Assembly: GCA_045616945.1 (NCBI GenBank)
Contig: JAZLHR010000105.1
Coordinates: 1-8,160 of the forward strand
Direction: 5' to 3'
DNA: 8,160 bases
From: UBA6987 sp045616945
GTDB taxonomy: Bacteria > Bacillota > Clostridia > Lachnospirales > Lachnospiraceae
The number at the start of each line of letters is the position of its first letter. Positions within the stretch are counted from its first letter, which is position 1. The notes beneath the pieces were generated by a model. It was not told where the DNA came from. It made no database searches and saw only the letters and a program-made list of their open reading frames with translations. The translations under genes were made by a program, and so were the position numbers. This document shows, piece after piece, positions 1 through 4,950 of the stretch.

Positions 1-19
1 GATTGGATTTGTTTGTCAT
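1..19 (-). CDS. Probable 5' end of a divergent gene, product unknown
   Basis: On the minus strand a GGAGG ribosome binding site (positions 33 to 29) lies 9 nt before an ATG at 19-17. The few visible codons read MTNKSN before the window edge. The ribosome binding site and its spacing are as good as those of the real genes in this window, which is the only reason for the call. No function can be read from six residues. If real, the 1-259 region is a divergent intergenic space and the repeats at 56-135 would lie in the promoter or 5' leader of this gene. I found no convincing minus-strand -35/-10 pair. Confidence 0.35.
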
Positions 20-55
20 AGGATTGTACCTCCGTAAAAAGAAATATGGGATGAT

Positions 56-135
56 TTCCCAAGGTAAATCCTACGGCGAAAAGTTTCCCAGAGTAAGTCC
101 AACTTTAATTCCTACTGTGGGATTTACTTTGGGAA
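56..135. repeat. Repeat cluster forming a 21-bp imperfect inverted repeat
   Basis: Three related 16-mers are present: TTCCCAAGGTAAATCC at 56-71, TTCCCAGAGTAAGTCC at 85-100, and an inverted copy at 120-135 (reverse complement TTCCCAAAGTAAATCC). A weaker fourth match lies at 97-112. Copies 1 and 3, extended inward, make a continuous 21-bp stem (56-76 with 115-135). Read as plus-strand RNA, all 21 pairs are Watson-Crick or G-U. On the minus strand the three G-U pairs become A-C mismatches. The element lies upstream of the ylxM promoter, so it is not in that mRNA's leader. It could be a cluster of operator sites for the divergent gene, a leader RNA element of that gene, or the remnant of a dispersed repeat. 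The sequence alone does not decide between these. Confidence 0.6.
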
Positions 136-177
136 TTTACTTCATAAAAATATCCGAGGACTGTCAGATAAAAATGC

Positions 178-206
178 TTGACAGCCCTCTTTCTTTATGA
201 TATATT
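178..206 (+). promoter_or_regulatory. Sigma-A-type promoter for the ylxM-ffh operon
   Basis: A perfect -35 TTGACA (178-183), a 17-bp spacer and a -10 TATATT (201-206, one mismatch to TATAAT) predict a start near 212-214 and a leader of about 47 nt before the ylxM ATG at 260. No other comparably good promoter is seen upstream of ylxM on this strand. A second TTGACA at 231-236 lacks a partner -10 at the right distance. Confidence 0.8.
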
Positions 207-219
207 GAGCGGGCTGTCA
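179..219. repeat. Inverted repeat across the ylxM promoter, possible operator
   Basis: TGACAGCCC (179-187) and GGGCTGTCA (211-219) are perfect 9-bp inverted arms. One overlaps the -35 and the other covers the predicted transcription start. Their centres are 32 bp apart, about three helical turns, so both arms would face the same side of the DNA. A further CTGTCAG at 161-167 repeats the right-hand arm's core. The arrangement suits repression by a protein bound at two sites, but no regulator is identified, and part of the left arm is simply the -35 consensus. Confidence 0.4.
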
Positions 220-259
220 GGCAGAACTGCTTGACAACATCCGCTGCGGGGGCAAGAAA

Positions 260-586
260 ATGGAAGAGATCTTACAGGCTTCGCTCTTATATGATTTTTA
301 CGGTGAGCTTCTGACGCCCCGTCAAAAACAGCTGTATGAAGCCGTCTACTTCCAGGATCTGGGACTTTCCGAGACCGCCGAGCTGTACAGAGTCACAAGA
401 CAGTGTGTCTGCGATACCGTACGGAAGACAGAAAAGCTGCTTCACGAATATGAAGCGAAGCTCGGTCTGGTCAGCCGCTTCGGCAAGCTGAAGGAGATGG
501 CTGCCGAGATCCGCAGGGCTGCCGCGGCTCCTGTTCCGAAAAAGAGCGAACTGGAAGCCATCGCCGCAGCACTGGAAGAATTATAG
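260..586 (+). CDS. ylxM: YlxM/p13-family helix-turn-helix protein
   Basis: This is a 108-residue protein of the YlxM/p13 family, almost always encoded just before ffh in Firmicutes and regarded as an accessory of the signal recognition particle. It resembles sigma-factor region 4. The sequence shows the family's N-terminal LLYDFYGELLTPRQ stretch (residues 9-22), a central helix-turn-helix (about 34-60, including LSETAELYRVTRQ) and the YEAKLGLVSRF segment (64-74). It ends in an Ala/Glu-rich helical tail. The family usually has SRQGV at the recognition helix; here it is TRQCV. The ATG is preceded by GGGGG at 248-252, a weaker ribosome binding site than the AGGAGG types downstream. It is followed 22 nt later by ffh, in the same transcript. 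Family assignment is secure from sequence and context; the exact role of YlxM is poorly defined in general. Confidence 0.93.
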   Translation: MEEILQASLLYDFYGELLTPRQKQLYEAVYFQDLGLSETAELYRVTRQCVCDTVRKTEKLLHEYEAKLGLVSRFGKLKEMAAEIRRAAAAPVPKKSELEAIAAALEEL

Positions 587-608
587 AACATGAGAGAGGA
601 GTCCCGCC

Positions 609-1952
609 GTGGCATTTGAAAGTCTTTCTGAAAAATTGCAGAATGTTTTCGGTAAGCTGACCGGCAAGGGGCTTCTGTCCGAGGCCGATGTCAAGGCCGC
701 CATGCGCGAAGTGAAAATGGCCCTTCTGGAGGCCGATGTCAATTTCCGCGTGGTCAAGGATTTTGTAAAAGCCGTAGAAGAGCGGGCCATCGGCAGCGAG
801 GTCATGAATTCGCTGACGCCCGGCCAGACCGTCATCAAGATCGTCAACGAAGAAATGATCCGGATGATGGGCAGCGAAGGAGAAGAGTTAAAGCTTCTTC
901 CCAGGAATGAAGTGACCGTTCTTTTGATGGTCGGTCTGCAGGGCTCCGGTAAAACGACTACCTCTGCCAAGCTCGCTGCATTGCTCAAAAAGCGCAAGAA
1001 CCGTTCGCCGCTGCTTGCCGCGTGCGACGTATACCGTCCGGCCGCCATCGATCAGCTGAAAGTCAACGGCTCAAAGCTCGGCATTCCCGTATTCGATATG
1101 GGAACGGATGTCAGCCCTGTCGAGATCGCCCGCCGGGCCGTCGAGCTCGCGAAGGAAAAAGATTACAATCTGGTCATTCTCGATACGGCAGGCCGTCTGC
1201 ATGTAGACGAAGCCATGATGGATGAACTGAAAGCCATCAAGGAAGCCGTACCGGTCACACAGACTGTCCTCATCGTCCACGCCATGACCGGTCAGGATGC
1301 GGTCAACGTTGCTTCCTCGTTCCATGAACAGGTATCCATTGACGGTGTTATCCTTACCAAATGCGACGGTGATACGAGAGGCGGTGCCGCACTTTCCGTA
1401 AAGGCCGTGACCGGCAAGCCGATTTTTTACGCCGGTATGGGTGAAAAGCTCGATGAACTCGAGCAGTTTTATCCGCAGCGTATGGCCTCCCGCATCCTGG
1501 GGATGGGCGATGTCCTGTCTCTGATCGAAAAAGCGGAAAATCTGGATATCAGCGAGCAGGAAGCCGAACGCCTCACCAAGAAGATCCGCAAGGCCGAATT
1601 CGATTTGGAAGATTTTCTGGAGCAGATGGGCCAGATGCGCAAGATGGGCGGTCTCACCGAGATCCTGGGCATGATCCCCGGTCTCGGCAATAAGATAAAG
1701 AACACGCAGCTGCCGGACGAAAAGTCCATGAAGCACATCGAGGCAATCATCCAGTCCATGACGCCCGAGGAACGGAGAAAGCCTTCCATCATTACCCCGC
1801 CGCGCAAAAGGCGCATCGCGGCAGGCTGCGGTCTCACCATTATGGACGTCAACCGTTTGCTGAAGCAGTTTGAAAGCAGCAAGCAAATGATGAAGCAGAT
1901 GTCCGGCCGTATTGGCCGCAAGGGTAGAAATCCCTTCGCCGGACTGTTTTGA
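609..1952 (+). CDS. ffh: Signal recognition particle protein Ffh (SRP54)
   Basis: Ffh is the GTPase subunit of the signal recognition particle. It binds 4.5S/6S RNA and signal sequences of nascent membrane and secreted proteins, then docks with FtsY at the membrane. At 447 residues it is of normal length. The N domain spans about 1-90. The G domain carries GLQGSGKTTT (109-118), DVYRPAAIDQL (140-150), DTAGR (192-196), TKCDG (250-254) and the DTRGGAALS loop (255-263). A methionine-rich M domain follows, with MGQMRKMGG near 340-348 and the RNA-binding RKRRIAAGCG (399-408). The GTG start at 609 is chosen because GAGAGGAG ends 7 nt upstream and the protein begins MAFESLSEKL as the family does. Two positions are odd: His224 in LIVHAMTGQDA, where Asp is the rule, and Pro398 just before the RNA-binding arginines, where Ser is usual. 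Neither ftsY nor an SRP RNA gene lies in the window. Confidence 0.98.
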   Translation: MAFESLSEKLQNVFGKLTGKGLLSEADVKAAMREVKMALLEADVNFRVVKDFVKAVEERAIGSEVMNSLTPGQTVIKIVNEEMIRMMGSEGEELKLLPRNEVTVLLMVGLQGSGKTTTSAKLAALLKKRKNRSPLLAACDVYRPAAIDQLKVNGSKLGIPVFDMGTDVSPVEIARRAVELAKEKDYNLVILDTAGRLHVDEAMMDELKAIKEAVPVTQTVLIVHAMTGQDAVNVASSFHEQVSIDGVILTKCDGDTRGGAALSVKAVTGKPIFYAGMGEKLDELEQFYPQRMASRILGMGDVLSLIEKAENLDISEQEAERLTKKIRKAEFDLEDFLEQMGQMRKMGGLTEILGMIPGLGNKIKNTQLPDEKSMKHIEAIIQSMTPEERRKPSIITPPRKRRIAAGCGLTIMDVNRLLKQFESSKQMMKQMSGRIGRKGRNPFAGLF

Positions 1953-1974
1953 TCGGTCTTAAGTCCCAGGACTT

Positions 1975-2003
1975 TTGATAGGCAGCCGCGCTGCCACTAT
2001 ATT
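1975..2003 (+). promoter_or_regulatory. Promoter-like element with palindromic spacer before rpsP
   Basis: TTGATA (1975-1980) and TATATT (1998-2003) are each one base from consensus and are separated by exactly 17 bp. The spacer is largely the palindrome GGCAGC-CGC-GCTGCC (1981-1995). Initiation about 7 bp after the -10 would fall inside the rpsP ribosome binding site (AGGAGG, 2006-2011) and give a leader of only 10-12 nt. An alternative reading is that the palindrome acts as an RNA hairpin in the ffh-rpsP mRNA, with the smaller hairpin AAGTCC-CA-GGACTT (1961-1974) just before it. Neither is followed by a true U-tract, so I do not call a terminator. Confidence 0.4.
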
Positions 2004-2020
2004 TCAGGAGGAAAAAATCC

Positions 2021-2260
2021 ATGGTAAAGATTCGTCTGACCAGACTTGGCAAGAAGAAGGCCCCCACTTACAGAGTGATCGTTGCTGACAACCGTTACCC
2101 CCGTGACGGCCGTTTCATCGAGGAGATCGGTTATTATGATCCCACGACCGAACCCTGCACTGTAAAGATCGATGCCGACAAGGCCAAAGAATGGATCGCA
2201 AAGGGTGCGAAGCCTACCGAGACCGTTGCCAAGCTGCTGAAAACTGCCGGTCTTGAATAA
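2021..2260 (+). CDS. rpsP: 30S ribosomal protein S16
   Basis: S16 is a small-subunit protein that binds 16S rRNA early and stabilises the 30S body. The 79-residue sequence matches the family throughout. It has the N-terminal MVKIRLTRLGKKKAPTYRV (1-19), GRFIEEIGYYDP (30-41) and the C-terminal WIAKGAKPTETV (58-69). Length is normal for short bacterial S16. The start is fixed by AGGAGG (2006-2011) 9 nt upstream. It lies 68 nt after ffh and 18 nt before khpA. The intergenic stretch holds two small hairpins and a promoter-like element, so S16 may be made at a level different from Ffh. Confidence 0.98.
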   Translation: MVKIRLTRLGKKKAPTYRVIVADNRYPRDGRFIEEIGYYDPTTEPCTVKIDADKAKEWIAKGAKPTETVAKLLKTAGLE

Positions 2261-2278
2261 GCCCGGGAGGCAGTCATT

Positions 2279-2506
2279 ATGAAGGAATTGGTAGAAGTAT
2301 TAGCAAAGGCTTTGGTTACCAATCCCGACGCAGTAGTCTGCACGGAAGAAGAAAAGGACGGCGAACTTGTCCTGACTCTTACGGTTGACCCTGCCGATAT
2401 GGGAAAAGTGATCGGTAAACAGGGCCGCATTGCCAAGGCCATCCGTACCTTGCTGAAGGCTGAAGCTATCCGAGAGGATAAGAAGGTGTCTTTGGACATT
2501 GGCTAA
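2279..2506 (+). CDS. khpA: KhpA, single-KH-domain RNA-binding protein
   Basis: KhpA (formerly YlqC) is a small cytoplasmic RNA-binding protein. In several Firmicutes it pairs with KhpB/Jag and influences cell size and gene expression after transcription. The 75-residue sequence is essentially one KH domain: a beta-alpha start, the strand ELVLTLTVDPAD (29-40) and the signature GKVIGKQGRIAKAIR (42-56) containing the GxxG loop G46-K47-Q48-G49. Length is normal. GGGAGG (2265-2270) lies 8 nt before the ATG. The position between rpsP and rimM is the usual one for this family. Its stop codon lies only 4 nt before the stem of the terminator at 2511-2541, so a ribosome finishing khpA would overlap that hairpin. 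Confidence 0.96.
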   Translation: MKELVEVLAKALVTNPDAVVCTEEEKDGELVLTLTVDPADMGKVIGKQGRIAKAIRTLLKAEAIREDKKVSLDIG

Positions 2507-2510
2507 AAGA

Positions 2511-2541
2511 GAAGGGGGCTGTCGGCTCCCTTCCTTTTTTT
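2511..2541 (+). terminator. Intrinsic terminator between khpA and rimM
   Basis: GAAGGGGGC (2511-2519) pairs with GGCTCCCTTC at 2524-2533 through nine base pairs, one of them G-U, around a small loop. After one C comes an unbroken run of seven T (2535-2541). The rimM ribosome binding site GGAGGA (2543-2548) begins within two bases of the T run, so there is no room for a promoter between them. rimM and trmD must therefore depend on read-through. It is probably partial, setting a lower level for rimM-trmD than for ffh-rpsP-khpA, or it may be antagonised by ribosomes ending khpA. Confidence 0.8.
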
Positions 2542-2553
2542 CGGAGGATCTGT

Positions 2554-3063
2554 ATGGAAGATTTTTTCCGCGTCGGAATATTCACTTCAACGCACGGAAT
2601 CCGCGGAGAGATCAAGGTATATCCCACCACGGACGATATGCATCGCTTTTCACATCTGAAAAGGGTATATATGGAAACCAAGGAAGGCCGCCAGGAACTG
2701 ACGGTCGAGCATGTCAGTTATTTCAAAAACATGGTCATTGTGAAATTCAAGGAGTACAGCGATATCAACGCGATCGAACGCTATAAGGGCTCCTCGCTGT
2801 TCGTTGCCCGAGAAGACGCAATGCCTCTCAAAAAAGGCTGCTATTATATCGCCGATCTGTTGGACAGCACCGTCATGACGGATGACGGGCGCCGTCTGGG
2901 CATTCTGAAGGATGTCCTGCAGACGGGGGCAAACGATGTATTCGTGGTACAGGGGGAAGAGAAAGAATACCTCCTGCCCAATATTCCTTCCTGCATCCTG
3001 GAAGTCAAGCCGGAAGAAAGCAGGATACTGGTCCATATGCTGGACGGTCTGGAGGATCTGTAA
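2554..3063 (+). CDS. rimM: 16S rRNA processing/maturation protein RimM
   Basis: RimM is an assembly factor for the 30S head. It binds S19 and acts near helices 31-33 during 16S rRNA maturation. The 169-residue protein has the two expected domains. The N-terminal RimM barrel opens with FRVGIFTSTHGIRGEIKVYP (5-24). The C-terminal PRC-barrel carries YYIADLLDSTV (97-107), the diagnostic TGANDVFVV (124-132), YLLPNI (139-144) and a closing LDGLEDL. Length is typical. The ATG at 2554 has GGAGGA (2543-2548) 5 nt upstream. The gene follows an intrinsic terminator directly and is followed by trmD after 6 nt; rimM-trmD adjacency is conserved across bacteria. Confidence 0.97.
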   Translation: MEDFFRVGIFTSTHGIRGEIKVYPTTDDMHRFSHLKRVYMETKEGRQELTVEHVSYFKNMVIVKFKEYSDINAIERYKGSSLFVAREDAMPLKKGCYYIADLLDSTVMTDDGRRLGILKDVLQTGANDVFVVQGEEKEYLLPNIPSCILEVKPEESRILVHMLDGLEDL

Positions 3064-3069
3064 AAGGCT

Positions 3070-3822
3070 ATGCATTTTCACGTACTGACACTGTTTCCGG
3101 AAATGATCGAGCAGGGGCTGAATACAAGTATCATTGGCAAAGCGCTGGAGGCCGGTGTGATCTCACTGGATACGGTAAACATCCGTGATTTCGCGGCCGA
3201 TCGGTACCGTCATGTGGATGATTATCCCTACGGCGGCGGTGCGGGGATGGTCATGATGCCGGATCCGATCTATAAAGCCTGGTATTCCGTTTCAAAAAAT
3301 CTGTTCCGCAGAGCCAGGGTAGTATATCTGACGCCGCAGGGCGAAGTTTTTTCGCAGAAGAAGGCCATCGAGCTTTCCAAGGAAGAGGATCTGATCTTTC
3401 TGTGCGGCCATTATGAAGGCGTGGATGAGCGTATTCTGGATGAAATCGTTACGGACCACGTTTCCATCGGCGACTATGTCCTGACCGGCGGCGAACTGCC
3501 TGCCATGGTCATGATGGACGCGATCGCACGCATGGTCCCCGGCGTTCTTTCCAACAGCGAATCCGGAGAGACGGAATCCTTCATGAACGGATTATTGGAA
3601 TATCCGCAGTACACCCGTCCGGAGGTCTTTCACGGCGTTCCGGTTCCCGAGGTACTGCGCAGCGGGCATCACGCCAATATCGAAAGATGGCGCCGCAACA
3701 GGTCACTGGAAAGGACGCTGCTCCGGAGGCCGGAACTGCTGGATACGGTCCCGCTTTCGAAAAAAGATAAGCAATTTCTGCGGGATTTGCAGGAATCCGG
3801 ACAGGAAAAACAGGATCTGTAA
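3070..3822 (+). CDS. trmD: tRNA (guanine-37-N1)-methyltransferase TrmD
   Basis: TrmD uses S-adenosylmethionine to make m1G37 next to the anticodon, which prevents +1 frameshifting. It is a dimeric trefoil-knot (SPOUT) enzyme. Visible motifs are DDYPYGGGAGMVM (50-62), YLTPQG (86-91), the knot segments LCGHYEGVDERI (111-122) and IGDYVLTGGELPAM (133-146), R154 in ARMVPGVL, and EYPQYTRPE (177-185). A basic C-terminal tRNA-binding domain with SGHHANIERWRRNRSLERT follows. At 250 residues it is normal, and its numbering runs parallel to the E. coli protein, so the residue at catalytic Asp169 is Glu169 here. Only 6 nt separate it from rimM. The best ribosome binding site, GGAGGA (3051-3056), lies inside rimM and 13 nt from the ATG, which suggests translational coupling. 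Confidence 0.97.
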   Translation: MHFHVLTLFPEMIEQGLNTSIIGKALEAGVISLDTVNIRDFAADRYRHVDDYPYGGGAGMVMMPDPIYKAWYSVSKNLFRRARVVYLTPQGEVFSQKKAIELSKEEDLIFLCGHYEGVDERILDEIVTDHVSIGDYVLTGGELPAMVMMDAIARMVPGVLSNSESGETESFMNGLLEYPQYTRPEVFHGVPVPEVLRSGHHANIERWRRNRSLERTLLRRPELLDTVPLSKKDKQFLRDLQESGQEKQDL

Positions 3823-3845
3823 ACGAAAATTTATGCAAAAAGCAC

Positions 3846-3874
3846 TTGCATTTACTGTTCTGTTGTAGTAGAAT
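3846..3874 (+). promoter_or_regulatory. Internal sigma-A-type promoter for rplS
   Basis: TTGCAT (3846-3851) and TAGAAT (3869-3874) are separated by 17 bp in the trmD-rplS gap, which is AT-richer than its surroundings. The predicted start is near 3881, giving a 5' leader of about 69 nt for rplS. A dedicated promoter for L19 makes sense, because this abundant protein is needed far more than RimM or TrmD encoded upstream. Confidence 0.7.
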
Positions 3875-3880
3875 ACCATG

Positions 3881-3949
3881 CGTGTCAAATCACGGGAGCG
3901 GTCCGCTGGCACGAAAGGTGTTAAGAACGTCCCAGTTCAAGGAGGAAAT
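3881..3949 (+). promoter_or_regulatory. Folded 5' leader of rplS, candidate L19 leader
   Basis: From the predicted start the leader can form CGTGTC (3881-3886) paired with GGCACG (3908-3913), enclosing a small inner hairpin AGCG/CGCT (3897-3900 with 3904-3907). The 5' CGTG can alternatively pair with the nearer CACG at 3891-3894, so two mutually exclusive folds exist. A further 4-bp hairpin GAAC/GTTC (3925-3928 with 3935-3938) ends exactly where the ribosome binding site AAGGAGG (3939-3945) begins. Ribosomal protein leaders that allow L19 to control its own synthesis are known in Firmicutes. I infer that this may be one but could not compare it with a covariance model. Confidence 0.4.
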
Positions 3950-4297
3950 ATGAACGACATTATCAAGAAAATTGAAGACGCTCAGCTGAAAGAGAACGTC
4001 GGCAATTTCCGCGTAGGCGATACCGTAAAGGTATATGCCAAGATCAAGGAGGGCTCCCGCGAGCGTATCCAGATGTTTGAAGGCATCGTTCTGAAGAGAC
4101 AGAACGGCGGCATCCGCGAGACCTTTACCGTTCGTAAGGTTTCGGGCGGCGTAGGCGTTGAGAAGACCTGGCCCCTGCATTCTCCTTCCATCGAGAAGAT
4201 CGAAGTAGTTCGCAGCGGTAAGGTTCGCCGTGCTAAGCTGAACTACCTGCGCGACCGCGTAGGCAAGGCTGCTAAGGTTAAGGCTGCCGTACGCTAA
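3950..4297 (+). CDS. rplS: 50S ribosomal protein L19
   Basis: L19 lies at the 30S-50S interface of the large subunit. The 115-residue protein is of standard length and fully recognisable. It has FRVGDTVKVYAKIKEG (20-35), RIQMFEGIVLKRQNGG (39-54), ETFTVRKVSGGVGVEK (57-72), the PLHSPSIEKIEVVRSGKVRR region (75-94) and the C-terminal LRDRVGKAAKVK. The usual aromatic before PLHSP is Phe and is Trp here. I place the start at the ATG at 3950 because AAGGAGG (3939-3945) is directly upstream and the family begins MNDIIKKIE-like. An in-frame ATG at 3878 would add 24 residues, starts before the predicted transcription start, and is rejected. The gene has its own promoter and is followed by hairpins at 4303-4359. 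Confidence 0.98.
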   Translation: MNDIIKKIEDAQLKENVGNFRVGDTVKVYAKIKEGSRERIQMFEGIVLKRQNGGIRETFTVRKVSGGVGVEKTWPLHSPSIEKIEVVRSGKVRRAKLNYLRDRVGKAAKVKAAVR

Positions 4298-4302
4298 CTG
4301 CA

Positions 4303-4323
4303 GCGGTTCCGGTCGGAACCCGC
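4303..4323 (+). other. Hairpin just downstream of rplS
   Basis: GGTTCC (4305-4310) pairs with GGAACC (4315-4320) around a four-base loop. Two more pairs at the base (4303-4304 with 4322-4323) form past a bulged C. No T run follows. It stands 7 nt before the terminator stem at 4331 and may protect the rplS 3' end or add to its termination. Confidence 0.5.
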
Positions 4324-4330
4324 GGAAGAT

Positions 4331-4359
4331 GGCCCGTCCGATGGACGGGCCTATTTTAT
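4331..4359 (+). terminator. Terminator-like hairpin after rplS
   Basis: GGCCCGTCC (4331-4339) and GGACGGGCC (4343-4351) form a perfect 9-bp GC-rich stem with a three-base loop, followed by TATTTTAT. The T tract is interrupted, so termination may be incomplete. The next gene's ribosome binding site begins about 10 nt later and no promoter fits between. Read-through must supply lepB and the genes after it unless a promoter lies inside rplS. Confidence 0.7.
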
Positions 4360-4376
4360 AAGCAAAGGTGGAGACA

Positions 4377-4937
4377 ATGAAAAAGAAATCTCACTACAGT
4401 TCACTGACCATGGAAGAATTGATCGGTATCGCTGCAAGATGGTTCATGGATGTTCTTCTTGTCCTTTCCCTTGCCACATTTCTCATTTATATGCTTGGAC
4501 AGCACATCGAAATGGACGGCAATTCCATGCAGCCATCCATCGAAAACGGTGAGACGGTGCTGCTGAACCGCTTTCCCAAGGCATTTCAGCGTATCAAGCG
4601 CTTATCGGTCATTGCCTACACCTCCGAAAACGGAGACAGAACATATCTGAAGCGAGTTGTGGGCCTTCCGGGCGAAACAGTTGAAATCCGGGATGAATTG
4701 ATCTATATTAACGGGGAGCCGCTTGCCGTGGAGGGGCTGTTTTCCAGCCTCAGTTCCGGAGGTCTTGCTTCCGTTCCCGTCGTACTCGGGAAAAATGAAT
4801 ATTTTGTCATGGGAGAACGAACAGACGCCAGCCTGGACAGCCGCTTTTCCGATTTGGGAAACCTAAGCGGCAAGCGTGTTCTGGGCACGGTCTGGCTCAG
4901 GATCTCCCCGTTCAAAAAGATAGGCATCATTAAATAA
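4377..4937 (+). CDS. lepB: Type I signal peptidase, first copy
   Basis: This is a membrane serine-lysine protease that removes signal peptides from exported proteins. It has 186 residues, the short Gram-positive form. A single N-terminal membrane anchor lies at about 22-40, followed by an extracytoplasmic domain. The nucleophile motif GNSMQPSIENGE has Ser50. The general-base segment YLKRVVGLPGETVEI has Lys92. The C-terminal box reads GERTDASLDSR (146-156), where the family standard is GDNRxxSxDSR. Ser, Lys and the final DSR are intact, so activity is likely, but this box is degenerate. The ATG at 4377 follows AGGTGG (4366-4371) at 5 nt. A GTG at 4368 in the same frame lies inside that site and is rejected. 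It is paralogous to the second copy at 5860-6453; the two flank rbgA. Its stop codon overlaps the rbgA ribosome binding site. Confidence 0.94.
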   Translation: MKKKSHYSSLTMEELIGIAARWFMDVLLVLSLATFLIYMLGQHIEMDGNSMQPSIENGETVLLNRFPKAFQRIKRLSVIAYTSENGDRTYLKRVVGLPGETVEIRDELIYINGEPLAVEGLFSSLSSGGLASVPVVLGKNEYFVMGERTDASLDSRFSDLGNLSGKRVLGTVWLRISPFKKIGIIK

Positions 4938-4950
4938 GGAATCAGCATCT

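Noticed and set aside
3..200. 65-codon plus-strand reading frame starting with TTG
   Set aside because: It runs through the inverted repeat and into the ylxM -10 element, has no ribosome binding site and resembles no known protein.
20..259. SRP RNA (ffs) gene or riboswitch before ffh
   Set aside because: No SRP Alu or tetraloop-type hairpin with the GGAA apical and asymmetric loop pattern was recognisable, and no known riboswitch core was seen.
581..1048. 155-codon minus-strand reading frame opposite the 5' part of ffh
   Set aside because: Shadow of ffh with Ser/Arg-rich composition and no independent evidence.
1071..1886. 271-codon minus-strand reading frame opposite ffh
   Set aside because: It is a codon-bias shadow of ffh; low-complexity His/Leu-rich translation, no family resemblance and no proper start signal.
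2499..2786. 95-codon plus-strand frame across the khpA-rimM junction
   Set aside because: It spans a terminator and overlaps rimM out of frame; rimM is unmistakable in its own frame.
3878..3949. N-terminal extension of rplS from an earlier ATG
   Set aside because: The ATG precedes the predicted transcription start and lacks a ribosome binding site; L19 normally begins at the later ATG, which has AAGGAGG.
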